This document shows positions 8,115 to 17,098 of a DNA stretch of 64,000 nucleotides, one piece after another. Each line of letters opens with the position of its first letter. Position 1 is the first letter of the stretch. Source of the DNA: Ideonella sp. Its GTDB lineage: Bacteria > Pseudomonadota > Gammaproteobacteria > Burkholderiales > Burkholderiaceae_C. A program made the position numbers and the translations under genes. The notes under the pieces are model-generated. The model was given only the letters and a program-made list of their open reading frames with translations. It was not told the DNA's origin and made no database searches. The stretch covers positions 186,001-250,000 of the forward strand of contig NZ_JADJDO010000002.1 in NCBI RefSeq assembly GCF_016702655.1. The letters run 5' to 3'.

Positions 8115-8254
8115 CCCTTGCGGCGTTTCACACCGGCGTTGTTGCCGACGCGTGGTCGGCTTCGAACGCCGCGTCGCGCGTGAGCCCGCCCAGACGATGC
8201 GCGCGTTCTTGTTGGGCGGTTGGGCGTTGGAAGTCCGCACCGCCGATGCCCGCG

Positions 8255-8283
8255 TGATGCTTGATGTATGATGCAAAGCATCA
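8255..8283 (+). promoter_or_regulatory. Inverted repeat, likely VapB operator
   Basis: Perfect 8-bp arms TGATGCTT (8255-8262) and AAGCATCA (8276-8283) separated by 13 bp, so their centres are two helical turns apart. The right arm ends 11 bp before the vapB start. VapB antitoxins generally repress their own operon through such repeats, so this is a reasonable autoregulatory site; the binding itself is inference. Confidence 0.5.
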
Positions 8284-8294
8284 GGAGCTACATC

Positions 8295-8528
8295 ATGCGC
8301 ACTACCCTCGCCATCGACGACGACGTCCTGGCCGCCGCCAAGCACTTGGCTGAACGGGATCGGAAGAGCGTAGGAGAAGTCATCTCCACGCTGGCAAGGC
8401 AAGGCCTGGCGCGTGCAGCTCGGGGCGCGCGCAGCGAACGCAACGGTGTCCCGCTGCTGCCAAGCCGCCGCGGCGCAACGCCAGTGACCCCGGAGCTGGT
8501 CAACCAGTTGCGCGACGAACTGCCGTGA
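8295..8528 (+). CDS. vapB: VapB-type antitoxin
   Basis: 77 residues from MRTTLAIDDDVLAAAKHLAE, a typical ribbon-helix-helix-like N-terminus of antitoxins that partner PIN toxins. The start at 8295 fits this conserved beginning; an upstream ATG at 8268 would lie inside the operator. The stop overlaps the GTG start of the toxin by four bases (GTGA), indicating coupled translation. It should neutralise VapC and repress the operon through the inverted repeat just upstream. Confidence 0.8.
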   Translation: MRTTLAIDDDVLAAAKHLAERDRKSVGEVISTLARQGLARAARGARSERNGVPLLPSRRGATPVTPELVNQLRDELP

Positions 8529-8965
8529 CGACTTATCTGCTGGACGTCAACGTCCTCATCGCCCTTGTAGATCCGGCGCACATCCAGCACGATCAAGCGC
8601 ACGACTGGTTCGGCCGGGTCGGCCACAAGGCATTTGCCACCTGCCCGCTCACCGAGAACGGCCTCATCCGGATCATTGGCCACCCAAAGTACCCGAACTC
8701 GCCTGGTCCGCCCAGCGTCGTGCTCCAGTCCTTGGCCGCCATCCGCGGATTGTCCGGGCACGAGTTCTGGCCCGACGATCTCAGCATTGCCGACGCCGAG
8801 TTCTTCGCCCCCGAACTCCTGTCCAGCCACTCGCGAGTCACGGACAGCTATTTGCTCGCCCTGGCCCACGCAAAGGGTGGACGCCTCGCAACGATGGATC
8901 GGAAGTTGGCCACCGAGGTCGTACCCGGTGGGAGGAAGGCGCTGGTACTCATCCAACCGAACTGA
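8525..8965 (+). CDS. vapC: VapC-type PIN-domain toxin
   Basis: 146 residues with a GTG start. The acidic active-site residues of PIN ribonucleases are visible: D8 in YLLDVNVLIALVD, E44 in CPLTENGLIR, and D107 and D125 in SRVTDSYLLALA and LATMDRKL. VapC enzymes cut specific RNAs, often initiator tRNA or rRNA. It is translationally coupled to vapB. Eighteen bases after its stop begins the degenerate oxidoreductase fragment, so this gene closes the accessory island. Confidence 0.85.
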   Translation: MTTYLLDVNVLIALVDPAHIQHDQAHDWFGRVGHKAFATCPLTENGLIRIIGHPKYPNSPGPPSVVLQSLAAIRGLSGHEFWPDDLSIADAEFFAPELLSSHSRVTDSYLLALAHAKGGRLATMDRKLATEVVPGGRKALVLIQPN

Positions 8966-8982
8966 CGCCTACCCTTTGTTCG

Positions 8983-9135
8983 AGCGACTTGGCCTGCGCC
9001 TGCATCGTCGATGCCACCGATCCGCGCATTTTGATCTGGTGCGCACCCGAGCGCAGCTCGCCGCTGCCAGTCTCGCGCCTGCTGCACTGGGCCAGGCACC
9101 GTTTCGAGTGGAACGACCTGCGGCCCTGTCGCTGA
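8983..9135 (+). pseudogene. Degenerate C-terminal fragment of a second FAD oxidoreductase
   Basis: The frame ending at 9133-9135 reads CIVDATDPRILIWCAPER and then SRLLHWARHRFEWNDLRPCR before TGA. The intact oxidoreductase ends CIVDAIDQGTLIWRTPER and SRLLHWAKRGFEWNYLRAYR. About 45 codons align without gaps, with many substitutions, so this is an old or independently acquired copy of the 3' end. Its TGA overlaps the ATG of the thioredoxin-CcdA gene (TGATG), suggesting that an oxidoreductase gene once stood directly upstream and was translationally coupled. No start or flavin-binding part remains. Confidence 0.75.
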
Positions 9136-10256
9136 TGCGCCGCTGGCTGGCGGCGCTGGTGCTGATCGCCACCGCGCCGCTCGCCTTCGCCGCTGCCGAG
9201 GCGCCCGCGCCGCGGGCCGCCGCGCAGGCGACGCTCGAGGTCTTCGTGCGCGAGGGCTGCCCGCACTGCGCCGACGCCAAGGCGTTCCTCGCCGAAGTGG
9301 CGCGCGAACGGCCGGGCCTGCGCATCGTCTACCGCCAGGTCGACGCGGACGCGCAGGCGCGCGACGAGCTGATCGCGCGCTCGCAGGCGGCCGGCGTCTG
9401 GCCGCCGGGTGTGCCGAGCTTCGTCGTCGACGGCCGGCTGATGGTCGGCTTCGACGACGCCGGGCACGCCGGGCGCGAGCTGCTGCAACTGCTCGACGCG
9501 GGCCGGGCCGCGCCGGGCGAGGTCGAGAGCGCCTGGTTCGGCACGCTCAGCGCGTCGCGCCTCGGGCTGCCGCTGTTCACGCTCGCGCTCGGGCTGCTCG
9601 ACGGCTTCAACCCGTGCGCGATGTGGGTCCTGCTGTTCCTGCTCTCGCTGCTGGTGCGGCTGCACGACCGGCGGCGCATGGCGCTCGTCGCGGGCACCTT
9701 CGTGCTTGTCGGCGGTGCGGTGTACTACGCCTTCATGGCGGCCTGGCTGAACGTGTTCCTGGCGGTGGGCCTGTCGCAGGGCGTGCGCTGGCTGCTCGCC
9801 GCGCTCGCGCTGCTGATCGGCGCCCTCAACGTCAAGGACTTCGTCGCGCTCGGCCGTGGCCCGTCGCTCGCGATCCCGGCGGCCGCACGGCCCGGTCTCG
9901 TAGCCCGTATGCAGCGCGCGGTGCGGGCCCCGGCGTTGCCCGCGTCGCTGCTCGCGGTGGCGGCCCTGGCGGTGGTGGTCAACTTCGTCGAGCTGATGTG
10001 CACGGCCGGCTTTCCGGCCGTCTACACGGCCGTTCTGGCGCGCCACGAGCTCGGCGCCGCGGCGCATTACGCCTACCTCGGCCTGTACATCCTGGGCTAC
10101 ATCGCCGACGACGCGCTGATGGTCGGGCTGGCCGTGGTCGCGCTCGGCAACCGCAAGCTCACCGAACGCGCCGGGCGCTGGCTCAAGCTCGTGAGCGGGA
10201 TCGTGATGCTCGCGCTCGGCGCGCTGCTGCTGCTCAGGCCGCAGTGGCTGCTCTGA
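9135..10256 (+). CDS. Thioredoxin/glutaredoxin-like domain fused to a CcdA/DsbD-like membrane domain
   Basis: 373 residues. A signal peptide or anchor (MRRWLAALVLIATAPLAFAA) precedes a small redox domain with the CPHC pair at C42 and C45 (REGCPHCADAKAFL). From about residue 140 there are six or more membrane helices of the CcdA/DsbD type, with the paired membrane cysteines in LDGFNPCAMWVLLF and VELMCTAGFPAVYT. The likely role is to move reducing power from the cytoplasm across the inner membrane to periplasmic thiols. It is followed at 22 bp by a TlpA-like gene, a natural periplasmic partner. The order redox domain first, membrane domain second differs from E. coli DsbD. Confidence 0.82.
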   Translation: MRRWLAALVLIATAPLAFAAAEAPAPRAAAQATLEVFVREGCPHCADAKAFLAEVARERPGLRIVYRQVDADAQARDELIARSQAAGVWPPGVPSFVVDGRLMVGFDDAGHAGRELLQLLDAGRAAPGEVESAWFGTLSASRLGLPLFTLALGLLDGFNPCAMWVLLFLLSLLVRLHDRRRMALVAGTFVLVGGAVYYAFMAAWLNVFLAVGLSQGVRWLLAALALLIGALNVKDFVALGRGPSLAIPAAARPGLVARMQRAVRAPALPASLLAVAALAVVVNFVELMCTAGFPAVYTAVLARHELGAAAHYAYLGLYILGYIADDALMVGLAVVALGNRKLTERAGRWLKLVSGIVMLALGALLLLRPQWLL

Positions 10257-10278
10257 GCGCGACTCCGGACGCACGACC

Positions 10279-11124
10279 ATGCTGTCGATCTCGATCGGGC
10301 CCCTCGCGCTGCCGGTCGCGCCGCTGCTGCTGATGCTCGCGGCTTATGCCAGCGGTGCGCTGGCGTCGCGCATCGCACGCCGGCAGGGCGCGCACGCAGC
10401 CGATGCCGGTGCCGATGCCGGCACGACGGCCGGCAACGCGATCTTCCACGCCGTGCTGCTGGGCCTGCTTGCGGCCCGCCTGGCCTGGCTCGCGCTGCAT
10501 GCCGACGCCTACCTGCTGTCGCCCTGGGCGGCGTTCGACCTGCGCGACGGCGGCTGGCATGCAGCGAGCGGCATCGCCGCGGGCGCTGCGTGGTTGCTCT
10601 GGCGCGCCTGGCGCGCACCGGTGCTTCGGCGCGCGATCGGCCTGGCCGCGCCGGCGGGCATTGCGCTCTGGCTCGGTGCGAGCTGGTTAATCGGCCAGCC
10701 TGCGGCGCCTGCGATGCCGGCGCTCGTGTTTTCACCCCTCGAGGGCCAGGCGCCGCTGGGCCTGGCCGATGTGGCGCGCGGCCGGCCCGCCGTCGTCAAC
10801 CTGTGGGCAAGCTGGTGCGGCCCCTGCCGGCAGGAGATGCCGATGCTCGCCGCCGCGCAGCGCCGCGAGCCCAGCGTCGCGTTCGTGTTCGTCAACCAGG
10901 GCGAGAGCGCCGCTGCGGTGCGCGCCTATCTGATCGACCAGGACCTGGCGCTGCAGCAGGTGCTGCTCGACCCGGCGTCGGCGCTCTTGCCAGCGGTCGG
11001 CTCGCGCGGCCTGCCGACGACGCTGTTCTACGACGCGCGCGGGCGGCTCGTCGAGGCGCACTTCGGCGTCCTCAACGCGGCCGCGCTCGAGGCGCGCGTG
11101 CAGTCGCTGCGCCCCCAGCGCTGA
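10279..11124 (+). CDS. TlpA-like redoxin with an N-terminal membrane domain
   Basis: 281 residues. The N-terminal 150 residues hold four or so hydrophobic helices and resemble the membrane part of prolipoprotein diacylglyceryl transferase-like fusions. The C-terminal half is a TlpA/ResA thioredoxin domain with NLWASWCGPCRQEMPML and the cis-proline region RGLPTTLFYD. Such proteins reduce specific periplasmic disulfides or help mature c-type cytochromes. The neighbouring thioredoxin-CcdA protein could supply its electrons. The gene converges on the FadL-like gene with 39 bp between stops and no clear terminator. Confidence 0.8.
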   Translation: MLSISIGPLALPVAPLLLMLAAYASGALASRIARRQGAHAADAGADAGTTAGNAIFHAVLLGLLAARLAWLALHADAYLLSPWAAFDLRDGGWHAASGIAAGAAWLLWRAWRAPVLRRAIGLAAPAGIALWLGASWLIGQPAAPAMPALVFSPLEGQAPLGLADVARGRPAVVNLWASWCGPCRQEMPMLAAAQRREPSVAFVFVNQGESAAAVRAYLIDQDLALQQVLLDPASALLPAVGSRGLPTTLFYDARGRLVEAHFGVLNAAALEARVQSLRPQR

Positions 11125-11163
11125 CCGCGCGTCGTGGCCGGGGAGCGCCAGCCGCCGACGCGA

Positions 11164-12597
11164 TCAGAACGCGTAGGTCAACTGCCCCGAGACGACGACC
11201 ACGTTGCTGCTGTAGCTGCCGTTGATGAGCCCGTTCTGCGCCACGCTGGGCGGGATGCCGAGGTTGGTCGAGCCCATGTCGTTGATGGTCGGGCTGCGCA
11301 CCCAGATGTAGGCGGCGCCGAAGTCGAGCCACAGCTTGGGGTTGACGCTGTACTTCGCACCGAGCGTGAGCCAGGTGCGGTCGCCATCGGGCAGGCGGCT
11401 CGTGCGGTAGGCGTCCTGCACCGGCGTCTGGTCGTAGGCCAGGCCGCCGCGGAACATCCACTGCGGGCTGTAGCGGTAGTTCGCGCCGACGGCGAAGCGC
11501 CAGGCATCGTCGAAGTTCTCGACCGTGCTCTGCAGCGGGCTGCCGTCGCTGCGCAGGAAGGTCAGGTTCTGGATCGAGCTCCAGCCCGTGTACTGCACGT
11601 CGGCCATCACGTCCCATTGCGGGTTCAAGGTGCCGAACCAGGAGACGTTGACGATGGCAGGGAGCTCGATCTCGGACGTGATGCCCGAGTTGTAGAGCAA
11701 CTGGCTGTTGATGCCCGCTGCGAGCGCGCCGACCACCGGCTCCAGCGTAGGCGGCAGCGCGGGCAGGGCCGGATTGCTGAACGTCACGTCGCCCGTCAGT
11801 TTGTACTTCAGGCCCGAGCGGTACTGCGCGCCGATGCGGTTCCCCTTGTCGATGTCGACCAGGAGGCCGAGGTTCCAGCCCCAGGCGTAGTCGCTGCCCT
11901 CGACGCTGGCCCCGCTCTCCAGACCTGGCGTGGCTGCTGCAATCGCATTGAAGGTCGGCGAGCCCGGCGCGATGCCGTTCTGCGCCGCAGCCGACAGCAG
12001 CGCGCCCGAGTAGTTCACCTGGCTCGTGAACGTGCCTTCGAGGCGCTGCCAGTTGGCGCCCAGGCCGAGCGCGAAGTTGTCGGTCACCTTCCACGAAACG
12101 GCCGGGTTCAGGTTGTAGGTCTTGATCTCCGACTTGATGGCCTGGAAGCGGCCTATCCATGACGAGTCGTATTCCGAGACGAGGCCGAAGGGCGCGTTCA
12201 GGCCGACCCCCACCGACCATTGGCGGTTGATCGGCACGGCGAGATAGAGATTGGGCACCACGTTCAGGCTGCCGGCGTCACCGCCCTCGCCGCCGAGCGG
12301 CTGCTGGGCAGCGGCCTGCGACGCGGAATTGCTGAACTTCATCGACGGCTGGATCAGGTTGAGCGCGCCGGCGACCTGCCCGCTGGACAGGCGCGCCATG
12401 CCGGCCGCGTTGGACCAGAGCGTCGAGGCGTCCTCGGCCGCCGCGGCGCCGCCGGCGTAGGCGTTGCCCAGGCCGCTGCCGGAGTTCTCCTGCAGCGCGA
12501 AGCCGGCGCCGAGTGCGGGCGTGGCGAAGACGAGGATTGCGGCCGACAAGGTGCCAGAGGCAAGGGCGCAAGACGAAGGGGCGAGACGCAAGTGCAT
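11164..12597 (-). CDS. OmpP1/FadL-family outer-membrane transporter
   Basis: 477 residues. A signal peptide ends near ATPALGA, and the mature protein begins GFALQENSGSGLGNAYAGGAA, matching the N-terminal hatch of FadL proteins, which let long-chain fatty acids or aromatic hydrocarbons cross the outer membrane. The remainder has the alternating pattern of a beta-barrel and ends with the terminal aromatic residue expected of outer-membrane proteins (GQLTYAF). Length is normal. It stands alone and divergent from the RND adaptor. The ligand cannot be inferred. Confidence 0.88.
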   Translation of the reverse strand: MHLRLAPSSCALASGTLSAAILVFATPALGAGFALQENSGSGLGNAYAGGAAAAEDASTLWSNAAGMARLSSGQVAGALNLIQPSMKFSNSASQAAAQQPLGGEGGDAGSLNVVPNLYLAVPINRQWSVGVGLNAPFGLVSEYDSSWIGRFQAIKSEIKTYNLNPAVSWKVTDNFALGLGANWQRLEGTFTSQVNYSGALLSAAAQNGIAPGSPTFNAIAAATPGLESGASVEGSDYAWGWNLGLLVDIDKGNRIGAQYRSGLKYKLTGDVTFSNPALPALPPTLEPVVGALAAGINSQLLYNSGITSEIELPAIVNVSWFGTLNPQWDVMADVQYTGWSSIQNLTFLRSDGSPLQSTVENFDDAWRFAVGANYRYSPQWMFRGGLAYDQTPVQDAYRTSRLPDGDRTWLTLGAKYSVNPKLWLDFGAAYIWVRSPTINDMGSTNLGIPPSVAQNGLINGSYSSNVVVVSGQLTYAF

Positions 12598-12814
12598 GAC
12601 CGTGCTTTCAACGAAGGAAGGATGTTTCGCGGCTACGATAAGCGCGACGCCGCGCCGCGGCGTTGATCGAACTCACCAGTGCCGCAGGTGTTGCCGATCC
12701 GCCTCGCGTGGCGTTGCGGCGCCGGTGCGCCGGGCGGCTCTGACAAAATCCCGGCCGGCACCGCGATCAGCGATCCGCGGGGCCGAACTTGAAGAACAAC
12801 GATGGAGTCCTCGA

Positions 12815-12894
12815 ATGACGCCCCGACGCTCGCTCGCGCTCGCTGCCCCCCCGAGGGGTCGTTCGGTGGCATCGGGCGGCCGGGCGCCACTGCA
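12815..12894 (+). repeat. GC-rich repeat immediately upstream of the RND adaptor
   Basis: About 80 bp starting ATGACGCCCCGACGCTCGCT, similar to the left end of the repeat inside the histidine kinase, and containing GGGCGGCCGGGCGCC, similar to that repeat's right end. The middle has a run of seven Cs followed by GAGGGG. It lies between the FadL/RND divergent start region and the GTG of the adaptor. If translated from an ATG at 12802 it would give the adaptor an unlike N-terminal tail, so I treat it as non-coding. Similarity judged by eye. Confidence 0.5.
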
Positions 12895-13956
12895 GTGAAC
12901 CTGACGCGTGTCGCGCTGCTGTGCGCGGCGCTGGGCGGGCTGGCCACGCCGCTGGTCGCGCGCGCGCAGGCCGCGTCCGCGGCTGCCGCTTCGGCCCCGG
13001 CCGCGGTGCAGAGCCAGCGCTACGCCGAGGCTGCCGTGCATCCGCGCCGCGAGGCGACTGCCGCCGTGCTGGCGCGCAACGAGTCGCGCATCTCCGCCGA
13101 GGTGCCGGGCCGCATCCTGCGCTGGCACCGAGACGCGGGCGAGAACGTCGCCAAGGGCGAGTGGCTGGTCGAGATCGACGGCGCCGACTACCGGATCGCG
13201 CGCGACCGCGCCGCGAGTGCGGTCGACGCGCAGCAGGCCCGCCTCGCGCTCGCCGAACGGCAACTCGCGCGCGCGCGCGAGTTGCAGGCACAGTCCTTCG
13301 TCTCGCCCGAGGTCGTCAACCAGCGCGAGACCGAAGCCAGCCTCGCGCGCGCCGAGCTGGCGAGCGCGCGCCAGCAGCTCGCCGCTGCCGAGCTGGCGCT
13401 CGCGCGCACGCGCGTTGCCGCGCCGTTCGCGGCCACCGTGCGCCAGCGCCTGGCGCAGGCCGGTGAGGTGGTCGCTGCCGGCGCGCCGCTGTACGTGCTC
13501 GTCGAGCGCGGCGAGGCCGAGGTCGCGGCAACGCTGGCGCCGGCCGATGCCGCCGGCCTGCGCGCCGCCGGCGCCTGGGTGTTCGAGGGCGCCGACGGGC
13601 GCGCGCTGGCGCTCCAACTGCGCCGCGTGTCGGACGTGGTGAGCGCAAGCTCGCGCAGCGTCGAGGCGCGCTTTGCGTTCAAGGGCGAAGCCGCCGCGCC
13701 CGGCGCCGAGGGGCGCGTGCGCTGGCAGGATGCGCGCCCGCATGTGCCGCCGGCGGCGATGGTGCGCCGCGACGGCACGCTGGGCGTGTTCGTCGTCGAG
13801 GGCGGGCGGGCGCGCTTCGTGCCGCTGCCCGGCGCGCAGGAGGCCCGCGCGGCGCCGCTCGCGCTGCCCGCCGACGCGCGGCTGGTCGTGCAGGGCCAGC
13901 ACACGCTCGCCAACGGGCAGGCGGTGCCGGGCGCTGCGGCGTCGGCCGCGCGCTGA
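12895..13956 (+). CDS. RND efflux periplasmic adaptor
   Basis: 353 residues from the GTG at 12895, which places a normal signal peptide at the start (NLTRVALLCAALGGLATPLVARAQA region, about residues 2-26). The lipoyl-like halves (EVPGRILRWHRDAGENVAKG and later TVRQRLAQAGEVVAAGAPL) flank a helical hairpin rich in alanine and arginine. This is the membrane-fusion partner of the RND permease that starts 22 bp downstream. No outer-membrane factor gene is next to the pair. The upstream ATG at 12802 was rejected because the added residues are encoded by the repeat. Confidence 0.83.
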   Translation: MNLTRVALLCAALGGLATPLVARAQAASAAAASAPAAVQSQRYAEAAVHPRREATAAVLARNESRISAEVPGRILRWHRDAGENVAKGEWLVEIDGADYRIARDRAASAVDAQQARLALAERQLARARELQAQSFVSPEVVNQRETEASLARAELASARQQLAAAELALARTRVAAPFAATVRQRLAQAGEVVAAGAPLYVLVERGEAEVAATLAPADAAGLRAAGAWVFEGADGRALALQLRRVSDVVSASSRSVEARFAFKGEAAAPGAEGRVRWQDARPHVPPAAMVRRDGTLGVFVVEGGRARFVPLPGAQEARAAPLALPADARLVVQGQHTLANGQAVPGAAASAAR

Positions 13957-13978
13957 TCCCACCTGCGGAAGGCCGCCG

Positions 13979-16900
13979 ATGCGTCTGCTGCGCGCCCTGA
14001 TCGAGAACCATCCGCTCGCCAACATCACGTTTGCCGTGGTGCTGCTGCTGGGCGCGCTCGCCTACGCGACGATGCCGCGCGAGCAGGACCCGGAGATCAA
14101 CTTCAACTGGGTCAGCATCGTCACCGCGCTGCCCGGCGCGTCGGCCGAGGAGGTCGAGCGCCTGGTGACGAACCCGCTCGAAGACGCGATCGATAGCGTC
14201 GCCGACCTGCGCTGGGTCGTCAGCAACAGCCGCGAGAACGTGTCGAGCATCCTGGTGCGCTTCAGCGAGATTCCGGACAAGGTGTTCGACAAGCGCATGA
14301 ACGACCTGCGCCGCGAGGTGCTCAACCAGGCCAGCGCCGAGCTGCCCGCGGAAGCCAAGGACCCGCTGGTGCTCGAGATCACGACCAGCAACGGATTCCC
14401 GACCGCAACGCTGACCCTCGTCGGACGCGCCGACGACGAGGTGCTGCGCGCGGCCGGCCGGCTGCTGAAGTCCGACCTCGAGCGCACGGCCGGCATCGAC
14501 CAGGTGTTCGCGCTCGGGCTGCGCAACCCGGAGCTGCTCGTCACGCCCGATGCGACGCTGCTGGCCGCGCGCGGCCTGACGAGCATCGACGTCGCCGACG
14601 CGCTGCGCGCGCACTACCGCGACACCGCGGCCGGCACGCTGCGCACGCGCGGCGCGGCCTGGTCGGTGAGCGTGGCCGGCGTCGCGACCGATCCGCAGGC
14701 GCTCGCCGGCGTGCCGGTGGCGAGCCGCACGCGGCCGGGCGTGGTGGCGCGCCTGGACGAGGTGGCGCGCATCGAGCGCGCGCGCGCAACGCCATCCCAG
14801 CTGTCGAGCACCGGCGGGCGCGCGGCGGTCGCGCTCGCGGTGACGAAGAAGAGCGGCACCAACACGATCGAACTCGTCGACCGGCTGCGGCGCCTGATCG
14901 ACGAGCGCAACCCGACCCTCGCCGCGAGCGGGCTGGAGCTGCGCCTCACCGACGACCAGACAGTGCCGACGCGCGAGGCGATCGCGACCATGCAGAGCAA
15001 CGCGCTCGTCGGCCTGCTGCTCGTGATCGCGATCTGCTGGGTGTTCCTCGGCACGCGCATCAGCTTGCTGATTGGGCTCGGGATCCCGTTCTCGCTCGCC
15101 GGCACCTTCGCGCTGCTCGGCGCGCTCGGCTACACGGTCAACATCTCGGTGTTGCTGGGCGTCGTGATCGCGCTCGGGATGCTGGTCGACGATGCGGTCG
15201 TGATCGTCGAGGCGATCTACTACCGCCTCGCGCGCGGCGCCGATTCGCTCGCCGCGGCGCTCGACGGCGTGCGCGAGGTCGGCGTCCCGGTCGTCGCGTC
15301 GGTGGCGACGACGCTCGCGGCCTTCCTGCCGCTGATGCTGTTGCCGGGCATCGTCGGCAAGTTCATGTTCGTGATCCCGTTCGTCGTCTCGCTGGCGCTC
15401 GTGATCAGCCTCGTCGAGGCGTTCTGGATACTGCCGGTGCACATCCACGGCATGCGCATCGACCTGTCGACGCGCCCGTCGCGCCTGCAGCTCAGGCGCG
15501 AGCAGGCGACGCGCAAGCTGCGCCTGGCCTACGGCTGGGCGCTGGCCGAGGTGCTGCGGCGGCCGAAGACGGCGGCTGCCGTCTCGGCCGCGCTGCTCGC
15601 CGGCGCGCTGGCCCTCTTTGCAGTCGGTGCGGTGAAGGTGCAGTTCTTCGCCTTCGACCCGATCCGGCTTTTCTACGTCAACGTCGACATGCCGGCGACG
15701 GCGACCATCGAGCAGACGCTGGCCGAGGTCGAGGCCGTCGAGCGCGAGGTCAGGAAGCACCTTCGCGACGGCGAGGCGCGTGCCGTGAGCTCGACCGCGG
15801 GCGCCAAGTTCACCGACACCGAGCCGCTGTACGGCGACACCTACGGCCAGGTCACGGTGTCGCTGAACCCGCGCGCCGCCGGGATGCGCGAGGTGGGCGA
15901 GGTGATCGATGCGCTGCGCGCCGAGATCGAGGCCCTGCCCGGCGCAGGGCGCAAGAGCTTCACGATGCTCGCCGGCGGCCCGCCGGCGGGCAAGGCGGTG
16001 AGCGTGAAGGTGCGCGGCGACGACTGGGCCGCGCTGCGCCGCGCCGCCGACCGCGTGAAGGCGATCACCGCCGCCGTCCCGGGCACGAAGGACGTCGCCG
16101 ACGACGAAGTTCCCGGCCGCGGCCGCCTGGTGCTGACGATGGACCGCGAGGCGCTCGGCCGCGCCGGCGTCGACGCCGCGACCGTCGCGCGCCTGGTGCG
16201 CATCGCGGTCGACGGCGAGGTGGTCGCGTTCACGCGCGAAGGGGGCGATCGCATCGAGCTGCGCGTGCGCGCGCCGCAGGCGCTCGTCGACGACCCGGCG
16301 GCGCTGCTCGACACGCCGCTCGCGCTTGCCGGCGGGGCGACGACGCGCCTGGGCGCGCTGGTCCAGGCCGAGGTCGCGCCCGGGCGCGGCGTCGTGCGCC
16401 ACTACAACCTGCGCCGCACGATCACGGTCGAGGCCAACCTCGACAAGGACGTGATCGACACGCGCGAGGCCAACGCGCGCATCGAGGCCGCGTGGGCCGC
16501 CGAGCGCACGCAGCATCCTGGCGTGGACCTCGACTTCTCGGGCGAGCTCGAGGACATCGACGAGAGCCTGCAAGCGATGGGACGCCTGTTCCTGCTCGGC
16601 GTCGGGCTGATCTACCTGATCCTCGCAGCGCAGTTCCGCAGCTACTGGCAGCCGCTGATGATTCTCGTCACGGTGCCGCTCGCGTTTGCCGGCGTGACTT
16701 TCGGCCTCGCGCTGACGCGCACGCCGCTGTCGCTGTACACGATGTACGGCGTGATCGCGCTCGCCGGGATCGCGGTCAATTCGGCGATTGTCCTGATCGA
16801 TGCAGCCAACGAGCGCCTGCGCGCCGGCATGGGCTGCGGCCACGCGATCGTCTGGGCGGCGCGGCGGCGCGTGGTGCCGATCCTGATCACGACGACGACG

Positions 16901-17098
16901 ACGATCGGCGGCCTGTTCTCGCTTGCCTTCGGCATCGGCGGCAAGAGCCTGCTCTGGGGGCCGGTGGCGGCGAGCATCGTCTGGGGGCTCGCCTTCTCGA
17001 CCGCGCTGACGCTGTTCGTCGTGCCGCTGCTTTACCTGCTGTTCATGCGCCGGCGGGGTGTCGTCGCTAGCGTACGAACTGGGTCAGGTAGAGCGTGA
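13979..17098 (+). CDS. RND-family efflux permease (AcrB-like)
   Basis: 1039 residues, the normal length. The first helix begins after MRLLRALIENHPLANI. The proton-relay aspartates are present in helix 4 (IALGMLVDDAVVIVEA), and the large periplasmic loops occupy about 40-330 and 555-860. The C-terminal helical half repeats the N-terminal one (YGVIALAGIAVNSAIVLIDA). It exports small toxic compounds by proton antiport together with the adaptor upstream. Its 3' end overlaps the convergent TRAP permease gene by 32 bp. Substrate unknown; it belongs to the broad HAE group judging from the aspartate pair. Confidence 0.9.
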   Translation: MRLLRALIENHPLANITFAVVLLLGALAYATMPREQDPEINFNWVSIVTALPGASAEEVERLVTNPLEDAIDSVADLRWVVSNSRENVSSILVRFSEIPDKVFDKRMNDLRREVLNQASAELPAEAKDPLVLEITTSNGFPTATLTLVGRADDEVLRAAGRLLKSDLERTAGIDQVFALGLRNPELLVTPDATLLAARGLTSIDVADALRAHYRDTAAGTLRTRGAAWSVSVAGVATDPQALAGVPVASRTRPGVVARLDEVARIERARATPSQLSSTGGRAAVALAVTKKSGTNTIELVDRLRRLIDERNPTLAASGLELRLTDDQTVPTREAIATMQSNALVGLLLVIAICWVFLGTRISLLIGLGIPFSLAGTFALLGALGYTVNISVLLGVVIALGMLVDDAVVIVEAIYYRLARGADSLAAALDGVREVGVPVVASVATTLAAFLPLMLLPGIVGKFMFVIPFVVSLALVISLVEAFWILPVHIHGMRIDLSTRPSRLQLRREQATRKLRLAYGWALAEVLRRPKTAAAVSAALLAGALALFAVGAVKVQFFAFDPIRLFYVNVDMPATATIEQTLAEVEAVEREVRKHLRDGEARAVSSTAGAKFTDTEPLYGDTYGQVTVSLNPRAAGMREVGEVIDALRAEIEALPGAGRKSFTMLAGGPPAGKAVSVKVRGDDWAALRRAADRVKAITAAVPGTKDVADDEVPGRGRLVLTMDREALGRAGVDAATVARLVRIAVDGEVVAFTREGGDRIELRVRAPQALVDDPAALLDTPLALAGGATTRLGALVQAEVAPGRGVVRHYNLRRTITVEANLDKDVIDTREANARIEAAWAAERTQHPGVDLDFSGELEDIDESLQAMGRLFLLGVGLIYLILAAQFRSYWQPLMILVTVPLAFAGVTFGLALTRTPLSLYTMYGVIALAGIAVNSAIVLIDAANERLRAGMGCGHAIVWAARRRVVPILITTTTTIGGLFSLAFGIGGKSLLWGPVAASIVWGLAFSTALTLFVVPLLYLLFMRRRGVVASVRTGSGRA

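Noticed and set aside
8115..8254. Possible integron attC site between the SRPBCC gene and vapB
   Set aside because: GTTGGGC-like strings are present, but no complementary left core at a suitable distance was found.
13679..16843. A 1054-codon open frame antisense to the RND permease
   Set aside because: Mirror of biased codon use; composition is not protein-like and the RND gene is complete.
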